A DNA stretch of 64,000 bases, taken from positions 22,944,839 through 23,008,838 of the forward strand of contig OX439050.1 in NCBI GenBank assembly GCA_949317995.1. Direction: 5' to 3'. The notes under the pieces are model-generated. The model did no database searches. It was not told the origin of the DNA and saw nothing but the letters and a program-made list of their open reading frames with translations. The translations under genes were made by a program, and so were the position numbers. Below are positions 34,253 to 44,100 of the stretch, in pieces. The number at the start of each line of letters is the position of its first letter. Position 1 is the first letter of the stretch. Origin of the DNA: Acholoe squamosa. Taxonomy: Eukaryota; Annelida; Polychaeta; Phyllodocida; Polynoidae.

Positions 34253-34559
34253 GATGAAGTTAAAGCTGAACGAAAAATCCGACGCTCTGAGGCTGAGGCC
34301 TGAGTGCAAATTGTCAATCTTGTCACCGTGACTGAGCGATTTGACCAGCCCGTTTTGATTTTGACAGGTGCGCTGCTGCGAGATATATCCGTTGTAAAAG
34401 ACTTAAACGCAAACGTTTTACATAGGTACTACATTCTTCTGTTAGTCAGCCTATTCATGTACATCAGGACGTGTGTTTCAATGGCTGACGGTGACTGGGA
34501 GTTGTAAAATCCACACAAATGTTAGCTGTAACATGAAAACAAACTTTTTGAAGCTGGCG

Positions 34560-34740
34560 CGCTCAGACTGTGGCGCGCTCAAACCGGTGTGCAAAAATGA
34601 GAAAACACGGGTCTGGTAGTGTCAGGTCAGGTACCCGCTATCACGCACTGTCGCCAAGGACGCTCGCCTGCCGCGGCCCCTGCTTCCCGCCTCGGCGCGG
34701 ACCGGTGCTAGCGCCCGCGACTGCTGTCCTTAGTGTTTGT
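34560..34740. other. Small GC/CpG-rich patch
   Basis: Contains GGCGCGCTC twice and CGCGGACCGG, with several CpG per 20 bp, standing out from its AT-rich neighbours. It may be a promoter patch; no transcript could be assigned. Confidence 0.35.
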
Positions 34741-35577
34741 TGAAACAGGCTATCCGGCTTGCAAATTTAGTATATGTGTGCCTATCATATATATGAAGAA
34801 ATATTTTTATAGAAACCATTATTAGACGATCAGTTAGCTATGTGCCTGACTCGGGACGTTGCTTTCCTTTGACCACATAGGATGTTCAGCTTTAATTGCC
34901 CCCCTCCAAGTCATTGTGTCTATGGTGTACGCTACATAGAGACCGGTGGATCCCCGATCCCCACAAAAAAAAAAAAAATTAAAAAAAATAAATAAATAAA
35001 ATAAATAAATACTGAAAACAATGTAATTCCCTTCATCTCTGATAATCTCAATGGAAGTATGATTCTAAAACTGAATAAAAGCGTGGAATGCAATGGTCCA
35101 GACGCGTTGGTTCTTTGGGTTTTCTTGTTTAATTGATTTCTGCTACATGAAGTTTAAATCTGAAAGTAAACAGATGTGTTAAAGAATTAGCACAATGAAT
35201 AGATCTTAAAACATGCAGCCCTCCTTCTTAGAAACCTCTTGGTGTGCAATTCGATAATATTACCTTATTTAATAACCGTATGCTGTGTTTAGTATCGTTA
35301 CTGTTAACTGATCTATGTAGGACCCCATAAACCCCCTTCCCAGCATGTAGGCTAGAGGCTTTTTCACCTCCTCATCCCATGCCACATTTCAATCACCTGA
35401 TATCCAACATGCGTTAACGCCCCGCCCCCTAACGCCGACCTCTACTTTGAATGAAAAAGAAAGAGATTATCCCCTCTCCCGACGACCTAGAGTATTTCCT
35501 GGAGCCCCCCCCCCCCAAAAAAAAAAAAAAAAAAAAAAAAAGACCAAAATAGACCCGTTCCGGCAATTCCGACCTAG
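34741..35577. other. No gene; A-rich runs
   Basis: A-rich tracts occur at 34964-35010 and 35517-35541. Nothing coding was seen. Confidence 0.45.
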
Positions 35578-35850
35578 CGGGATACATTATTGACCAATCA
35601 GACAATTCCCTTCATCCAGTGCTGGCTTTTTAGGGTGCATATATACGTAACAACTGGTCCCCATCATGTTGGCTGTTATCAATCCTTATCCCTGCAGGGG
35701 TCACCCCAATAAGGATCGCGCTATTAGACCAATGAAATAATTCTCTTTTTACTGCCGAATTCTTAGGGTGAAAGTGGTCCCATTCGCGATGGTTCTAATT
35801 AGTTCTGATCTCACCAGTAACACTTTCAGAAATGTCCATTGGACAACAAG
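35578..35850 (+). repeat. Dispersed repeat family A, copy 4 (two tandem halves)
   Basis: GATACATTATTGACCAATCAG begins the first half and GCTATTAGACCAATGAAATAA the second. Each is followed by AATTCCCTTC- or AATTCTCTTT-like sequence and a CTGGTCCCCATCATG- or GTGGTCCCATTCGCG-like block. Confidence 0.6.
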
Positions 35851-35963
35851 AGAGAGGCTTATTCTGCACAGGGTATATAAATTAGCTCCATTTAATAGTG
35901 TCCCCTACCTCGGGTCTCTCCCTCTAAAAAAAAACAACATGTATCGCCCACCCGAATGCCTAT

Positions 35964-35965
<2 letters not shown>

Positions 35966-36047
<82 letters not shown>

Positions 36048-36105
36048 CAGACAGACAGATAGCGAGACAGAGACAGACAGAGGGAGCGAGAGAGGGACGT
36101 CACGG
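35966..36105. repeat. (GA)n microsatellite with GACA tail
   Basis: An almost pure GA run of about 80 bp (35966-36046) passes into GACA/GAGA repeats to about 36100. The ORF over it is Arg-Glu low complexity. Confidence 0.95.
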
Positions 36106-36284
36106 TCGCATTATAGGGTGGTCATCATCTATCGCAAGGGTACATTTCAACAGCGGTTAAACCTGTTTAACACCTTTGATTACATCCGACCGAACCCTCA
36201 TCACTTCTGACTGAGACAAGCTTTAATCAAAAATGACACACCAAAGGGGTAGAAAGTCTTCCTGTATATTTAATACATCGATAG

Positions 36285-36472
36285 TCCACTAGGCCTCTGC
36301 CGCAGAAATTTATACAGGAAATGTATGGCTCAAAAGCGCGACAAAGGCCAAGTGGACTATGGGTCTTTGGATGGAGGGATGTTGGCCCCTTGGCCGGGCT
36401 CCGTAGGTCAGAAATAGTCTACAATATTTTAAACCCTGGAAAGAAAGATCACCAAATCAACTCATATATCAA

Positions 36473-36540
<68 letters not shown>

Positions 36541-36602
36541 GGATTTGTATGGCAGAATCGGCCGACAGAGGCCAAGTGGGCTATGGGTATAAGGGCCTTT
36601 AA
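36285..36602. repeat. Inverted and direct copies of GGCCAAGTGGRCTATGGGT
   Basis: ATAGTCCACTAGGCCTCTG near 36282-36301 is inverted relative to GGCCAAGTGGACTATGGGT at 36346, and a second direct copy (GGCCAAGTGGGCTATGGGT) is at 36570. The (TA)n run lies between the two direct copies. Probably a decayed foldback element. Confidence 0.6.
36474..36536. repeat. (TA)n microsatellite
   Basis: About 60 bp of TA repeats. Confidence 0.95.
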
Positions 36603-37272
36603 TAGTGTATCACAGGGAATATAATCCATCATCCGCTGATGTATGGGCAAAAAGGGAACGGGTCTTTAGGGAGTGTGGCACTATTTTCCGACGCAAAGCC
36701 CGAGCCTAAGCAACATGGATTTTACAATATAACACTATATATCTTTCCTATCAAAAACATGATTTTTTTTCTGGTGAATTTTGCTGAACTGTACTAGGGC
36801 CATTGATGGGGGGGGGGGGGGGGGTGTCACATGTCGATTTAAATAAATGCCCATCTCACATGCCCCATGTCGCCTATCACCTCAAATAATTTGTCCCATG
36901 TCAAAGTTAAAAAAGTACTTATATCATGTCACTAATTTTGTTTTTGCCTCATGTCACTAACGTACTAATGTCCATATCACATGTTGATGCATTTGATAAA
37001 TGGCCATGCCCGGGTGGCCATGCCACCATGTCGAATTTCATGCCAGTATTAAAATATACCCCGGCGTTGTCACCACCAGATTATAGGCTTATTTCAATGA
37101 AATGTGTTGTCCTGGAAACATGCAATTCCTGTCAATGCTTGTCTCAGCAGCTGAGCTTTTCCGCCCCCCCCCCCCCCCGCCCCCCTTAATGACATAACCA
37201 TGGAAATGCGCCTGAGCTTGTCGATCCCAAAGAAACGCCGTCCGTGTCGTCACCAGACTCACTGTGAAAGCA
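36603..37272. other. Upstream of the five-exon gene; G and C runs, CATGTC words
   Basis: A poly-G run is at about 36811-36824 and a poly-C run at about 37166-37180. CATGTC recurs about ten times between 36829 and 37032. No ORF of note. Confidence 0.4.
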
Positions 37273-37339
37273 CCAATGACGAGCCGTGCTTGGTGGCCAC
37301 GTGACGGCCAGGCGTACTCTCATGTTAATGATATATAAA
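37273..37339 (+). promoter_or_regulatory. TATA promoter with CCAAT box and E-box
   Basis: CCAAT at 37273-37277, CACGTG E-box at 37298-37303 and TATATAAA at 37332-37339 line up in normal order. Transcription would start about 25-30 bp downstream, near 37365. The ATG follows at 37419 with context CCACAATGG, close to the Kozak consensus. Confidence 0.75.
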
Positions 37340-37418
37340 CAGCAGCAGCACCATCGCCGACTCTGACCGCCACTATTTCACCACAACCTCACACAGACAA
37401 CTACAAAATCAACCCACA

Positions 37419-37475
37419 ATGGCAGCTAGCAAGCCCGATCTGTCCCGTGCAGGTACTATGGAAGTCACAGCTAAG
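37419..37475 (+). CDS. Exon 1 of the lysine-rich repeat protein
   Basis: 19 codons from ATG, ending GCTAAG before donor GTACGT (phase 0). It encodes [19 protein letters not shown] and therefore already carries the first GTMxxTAK motif. Confidence 0.88.
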
Positions 37476-40400
37476 GTACGTTGGGATGCAGGAATTATGG
37501 CATTGGAGTTTTACCGGTGCTTGCTCTACACCGGCGTTCATGCATCGGGGAAGGTGTGTTTGCTAAGGTTGCCCCTCCCCCTTCCCCTCCCCCTTGCCTC
37601 TATGGCTGGATCTTTTGGGGGTATTGGAAGGTGGGAGGGGGTTAGGATCCACCGATCTAGGTCTCAGTGACTGCAGGCTTTCAGCATTATGCATTTTCAT
37701 TATTGGTATGAAAGAGAAACTGGTATGCTGTATCTTTTAATTGTCACGACTTCGTCAATTATTGTAACCAGACACTGGCCACGACCCACAGCCATAAATG
37801 GGAGCTGCTGTAGATTATATTAATGTATTGGACCCAATTCCTCTGACCTTTCTACCAGACCCTAAGGACTGGACTAACCTAGATATATCTAGTCTACTCC
37901 ACTAGACCATACTGTATAGGGAAGTCAAGTATATTTAGAAGAACAGGGAGCCTACGCTTCCTTCTCTCTCTTATGGTTCTAAGATGGTCTATAATTTTTA
38001 CAAGCACATATTATGCAGAGCATTGAAGTTGTGGCTTTCTCAGGGGCATGGGAAGCAGTTTCAGAGTGGGTGGGACCAGGGGGGATTTCTGGAATTTTTG
38101 ACCTCCCTTTGCTTGACCTTTTAGTTTTGACCTTTTGAGGAGTTGGCCAAAAGTGGGGGGGGGGACATGTCCCTCCTGCCCCCCCCCTGCTTTCCACGCC
38201 CATGAATTTCTTGTTTTATCTAGTACAGAATCTCTACTATCGATATATGTTTCTAACTTTAAAAACACTATGTATAGGACTTGTGTATTAGGAAAAAACA
38301 TGATAACATAACAAAATAATGGAAGACTTAATAGGCACACAATCGACAAAAAAAATCTGATCTTAAGTGGCCTCTAAACCTATTTTTGCCAGTGTGAGAA
38401 GCACAGTATGAGAAGACTATTGACCGGCTTTCCCACATTAAACATACATGTTCAGGTGCACATGCACTTGTAATCTGCTACTACAAAGAGACTGCCTGAC
38501 ACGATGGTGACCCCCCCCCCCTCCCCAACATACACAACTTCCCAAGAGGCTTGTACACATGTACATACACACCTGCATGGTCAGCTCCCCAGGCCTGTCC
38601 CCACTTGTCCCCATGCATGTACGATTCAAACATGAAGGTATAGCCTAGTGCATAAAATGCCAACTTAGACACAGTTTAAACAGAAATTTATTAAATCTGA
38701 AATCACTTATGGTGAATGAAACTTAGATTTAATATTTTAAAGATGAAGGGAGATAGGATTACATACATAGTTTGAGTGAGAAGTACAGGTATTTATAACA
38801 TATCAACGTAGGATGAACGTCATGGACGCACATAACATTACATGCAGGCAATATTATGTGTTGAGCATTAGATGCATCTTGTTGGCAGTGGGAGCCTAGT
38901 TGTATAGTAATGGAATATAGCATAAATATGGCAGCACAAGGGTGGTATATTGACGAATATTGCACGAGGCCGTTAGGCCGAGTGCAATATCGTCAATATA
39001 CCACCCGTGTGCTGGCATATTTATGCCATATTGCATTTATACCACCTTTTCCTCCATTTTGTATTAATTTCTTACCTGATATCCACAGAATATAGCCACG
39101 AGAAGGCATTTTGTAAAAGCAAGCGATACGGCCTGGGTCAGCGCTCTGCGCGAAGCCATTGTTTTGGTTCCTTGCCGGGAGAGGTACCGCTGTGTATACA
39201 GTCACTTTTCGTATGGAATCCAACCATGACAAGTCTTCAAATTAATACATACACATCCTTAGATAGTCTAGATGATCCCTCCATATGTATTATGTCCAAT
39301 ATATTCAAAATAAAGGAGAATCCATTGATTTTCCAAAATGGTCCGAAATTTTCGCCATGTTCCTCGTACGGCGAGCGGATGACCTATATCTACATCCGGG
39401 CCACTGACACACTTTCGCCGAACAAGGAGGCGGGTGGGAATGGCCGGACCGCGACTCGCTTACGATGGAAAAATCATTGGATTCTTATTTATATCGAAGA
39501 AAATGGAGAAAATTAGCACGCATTCCTCGTCTATGGATCGAAAACTTCTTGGAACTTTGATATTATAACATGTCATGGTTGGATTCCATACGAAAAGTGA
39601 GTGCAAACATAGGACAAGGACCCCAGGTTAGAACTTATTTACCTTCGCATTGGGTTTCATCACCGTTCAGTGTAGCGCAATGGCTAAGGCCTTCGCCTAC
39701 CGCCACTGCGGCCGGGGTTCAATCCTTGTACGAGTTTGGACGATTTTTCACCTTGAAACAATGGCGAGACTAAATTTCTATGTCCGCCAGCGTCTCCCAA
39801 AATATTCTAAGTCCAACTTGACCTCGAAAAAGTATATCCAAAAATCCCAAAAATGCACATGTGCGTATATGCTCTCATAATGCACTGGTAGGAGAGGGCA
39901 TAACAGTAAGGGAGGTGCCAGAATAGTGGTATAAGAATCAATAAAGTAGACATAGTATTGACTTCCTTGGCGGTCAGTATTGATTCACCTGAGTTTGGAA
40001 ATACCTCTCCTAAATAATGCCTTCCATGGACTTTGGATTTCATTTTGGTAGCCGAGCAATTTCTGTAACAATACACTTAGAGGGATATACATTTTTTGTA
40101 CATATTTGTATTGTGCCAATTACCCCATTGATTGTGTAGAAAATATTATATTAACCTAGTATTTGTAGGCAAATTATGGGATATATTATGGACATTGTAA
40201 TCATGCACTATTACTAGATACAAACATAGAACACATCTTATCAGCGGAAATCAGATAGTGCCAAAGATAACTGATATCTTTCCTATCTCTTATGTATATA
40301 TAATTTGATATTTACCAACACTTCTCTGTTAGTGTTGTTACACAGATTACAGTCCACCTATCCTCCTGATTCAATCTACTTTGCAAAATGCAGTGATATC

Positions 40401-41078
40401 AAATAATATGATTTGTAAAATGCAATGGTATCAAACAATAGAGTATTGTAAATTACAATGATATAAAACTATAGTTTGTAAAATGCAGTCATATCAAACA
40501 ATGTGTATGTAGTTTGTAAAAATGCAATGATATCAAACAATATAGTTTGCAAGATGCAATGATATCACACAATCATAGATTAACAGTGACGATCAATGGA
40601 TCTGTACACTGCAAAAAAGGTGTTTAAAGATACACACCAAATTTTCTTAACACCAACATTTAAACATCTAAACGCTTGAAGTGTTTAGGTGTTTAGCTTT
40701 TAAATACTTATTCTCAAACACCTAAACACTGAAGTGTTTAGCATTTAAACACTTGGTTAAACACTTCCTAGTTAAACGCGTTTAAAGTTGTTTAACACTT
40801 AAGAAGCGTTGAGAAAAGTGGGACAAATAAGTGTTTAACCAAGTGTTTAACTTCTAAACACTGGTGTTTAATCCCTAAACACTGTTTTACAGTGTAATAT
40901 TGGCTTTCCCTTTCTCTTTAAAAAGGACACATACAGAAAAGAGAGAAATATATATTAAATCAAATCAATAAATCTTCATACTATAGACCTTTATCACTCA
41001 CATTTTTCTAAAGCAGCGTTTAAACTTATGGGCATGGACATCTGTCTGTCTGTCTGTCTCTCTGTTTGTCTCTCTGTC

Positions 41079-41118
<40 letters not shown>

Positions 41119-44100
41119 CCGCTCTGTCTGTCTGTCTCTCTCTCTGTCTCTTTCTCTCTCTTTCTCTCTCTGTCACTGTCTCTGTCTCTGTCTGTCCTCT
41201 GTGTGTGTGTGTGTGTCTCTCTCTCTCTGTTACTAGATGTGATTTCTGAGAAGGTCACCGTCTGTGCGAAAATTCGGAAGAATGGGGGGGGGGGTAGGTT
41301 GTGTGACTAGTTAGACTAGTGAATGGACAGTGACTAAAATAGCAGAAGGTAAATACCTACCACCAAACACATCCTTTGTGTTCCTAAAGGTGTGCACTAT
41401 GACAGTAGTTCCCTGTTACACTCTGCTAACTTTAGTGTCATACTATAAAAGCATGATTCCATTTCAAAGTATACTAAGAATACCTTTTCTGAAGCTGTTT
41501 GGGAATTGAATTGAATTTTTAATGACATGAAATTCTGAAATCGCTGGGAGTTTTTAAAAGGTTGTCAGCCAGACATACACCAGTGTAATGTGCCTGAAAA
41601 CATATAAAAGATAATAGAATAATGCTATCAAAGGGGAAAAAACATCAAATTATATGTCAAATAATACGAGTCATGAGTGGGGGTTTGGGTGGTCAAAGTA
41701 CATGCTTCAGATCAGGTTATTGCCCGTGCCCTCCTAACATAAGAAATTTGAATTAAAATTTTTAAAAATTAAAAAATCAAATAGGATGTACATCATCTGT
41801 GTATACATATATGATTTGTCAATTATACACACAACACTTGTAACATCATAATTAAGCCCAAGCAAAACGTGAAAAGGATCACCCTGACTCCACTATTAAA
41901 GACAAATGCGCCAAGATACATAGAAGCCACCTGGTGGCAAAAAGCAAAACCTATCAAGGACCCCATGTTAATGTTACTTCCCACTCTGAATGGACTATTT
42001 CACCTGTACATGTTTTTCCAGCTCATTTCTGATCACTATAAATACATGAAAGACATTTTAAGCTGTTTGTATTCCCATAGGATCCTATAGTTAAGGCATT
42101 TTACACTTAAATTGTCATACACATGTACTGTAAAAGTAAGCATGGTGACCTATGGATTTATTTTTGCATTTTCTTAATGTTAATGCATCAAACTAATATA
42201 ATCCAGAGTTATATATGGGATAATCAGAAGCAGAACAAAATCTGGGGATGTTGTAACATTTGTCTTTTAGTTCCTTAGTCACAAATGCATTATAACTTGA
42301 CCATACTGTAAGTACTCTGCACTACCCCGGTATTATCATGTACACCCCTATGGAGAACCCTGTCTTTCTCATACATTAGTCCCATACCAGTAAACTCAAA
42401 TAGAGCGTATTCTAGGCCGAGCTGACACAATTGGCAGTCGTCCCTTTACTACCCACAGAGGCCATGACTTCTTCTGTACAGTGTCAGTGAGAGATCAATT
42501 CCACTAACCCAGAACTATAAACTACACACTTGATAAAAAACGGTGTTTCTAACGTTTGGGAATGGTTAAAAAGGGTTTGAAAAAAAATAATTTAAGGGAC
42601 GTTTTCATACATTCAAATAGGTTAAAAACGTTTCTTAAATGTTGGAAAACGTAAAAAAAACAAAAAAAAACTTTTTAAGTTGACACTTTTGCTTCTTTTT
42701 TCTGTTTGAAACAAATTTAGGCAAAAGGTGAATATTTTTTGTCCAATTGAGCAAGCACTTATATATATATAAATGTCAAACTTAACACGGGAAAGTGAGT
42801 AACATGTGTCTGATTTGCTGACAATTAAAAAAAAAACACATCTGTTTATATTTACAGGAGGGCACAACGTTCCTTAACAAGAATCTGACTGAGTGGAAGA
42901 AACCATACCTGATGCCAGAAAATGAGGAGGCTCTTAAGGAGGATTTGAGCCCTGATGAGGGCGATGAGGAGCAGGGAAGCAGTGACGACGCCCCAGTGGA
43001 GGCACCACCAGCAAAAAAGAGCCGCCTCTCTAAGGGCACTACCATGGTTGGCACAGCTAAGGTAGGCTATGTTTGCAGAGTTATAAGCACTCATATCCCA
43101 TAGCTGCAGGTTCACTAAATCTACAATTCTATATCTTTGAAATTACTTATTTCATGTGGGAAATTGATAGACTGTGCGATAAAATAACAGGGTTGAAAGC
43201 AACAGAAAATCATTGAAATGCTCAAATAGAACTAATAATGTGTTTTGTACAGGAAAGTGCAGGTCTTTTCAACCAGAAAATCCCTGAAATTAAGGAAAAT
43301 CATGAAGTCTTCCATCCCTGATTGTCACTCATAGGGGCAGTATTCCCCTTTTCCATAGCTATCAAACAACTCCATGTTGGACATAGAAGTGACGTTTATT
43401 AACATTGGACATATGAGAGAAGAATAGCATCGATAGAAAGCGGTACTAGCACTTGCAAGCTCATAACATGACAATTACCTTAAAAAAATTGAGGAAAATT
43501 ACCTTCTCGTCTATCACTCCTTTTCTCCTTTATATCACAATACCCACTTGGTTTGTGATGATAGCTGTCACTAATGCTTACACTTAAAGATTTCGATACA
43601 TATTACTGTTTAACACATTCAGCTATGTTATATGAACATGTCTTTCTTGCAGGAGGCAAAGACATTGTTGGCAGGAGAGAAACTGTCTGATACAAGACAG
43701 GAAACCAAGCTAGCCAAGCAGCGACGGGCCAGCAAACTCAAGAGGGCAAGCACTATGGCTAAGGCCAAGCAAGAAGGTATACATATTTCCTGGAGACATT
43801 ATCCTGAATTCATATGTTCATGAAAATAATACTCTGGGGCCATGCACATATGACGTCATCGCTAGGGGGCGGGGATGTTTGTCTTTTGATGTACAGACTG
43901 AAAAAAATAGATTGTCTGAGGACTGATGACATTTTTTGGGGGGCTTGAAAGTCCCACATCTTGAACTAATTTGCTTCCTCTGCTCTCAAGGACTGTCGGA
44001 AACAGGAGCCTAATCCCCTACATAACTAAGATTCACGGAAGCAATTTTCTTCCCATTATTCATAGGGGGTGTACCAGTTTCAGGGAGCACCAGAATTATG

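Larger units (their letters stand above)
39036..39932 (+). repeat. Composite tRNA-headed repeat, copy 2
   Basis: Left to right: a block CACCTTTTCCTCC to about 39202, an inverted-repeat module 39203-39599, a 60-bp spacer, then a tRNA-like head (TAGCGCAATGGCTAAGG A box, GGGGTTCAATCC B box) at about 39668-39730 and a tail to 39932. All parts are collinear with 13280-14150 on the minus strand. The Pol III head reads rightwards here. Confidence 0.78.
37476..42857 (+). other. Intron 1 (5.4 kb), transposon-rich
   Basis: Donor GTACGT, acceptor TTTACAG. It holds MITEs at 38041 and 40607, the palindrome at 38911, the composite repeat at 39036, tandem repeats at 40380 and a TCTG/TCTC microsatellite at 41038. 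No other gene was supported. Confidence 0.8.

Noticed and set aside
35956..36210. Arg-Glu repeat ORF
   Set aside because: Pure (GA)n microsatellite translation.
39007..39516. 169-codon ORF
   Set aside because: It runs across several modules of a repeat and a TIR, in a frame not kept in the other copy.
39655..39932. True tRNA gene
   Set aside because: A and B boxes are present but the cloverleaf is poor and a second copy sits in a repeat; it is a tRNA-derived head.
40994..41258. Basic and Cys/Ser-rich ORFs on both strands
   Set aside because: TCTG/TCTC microsatellite read in different frames.
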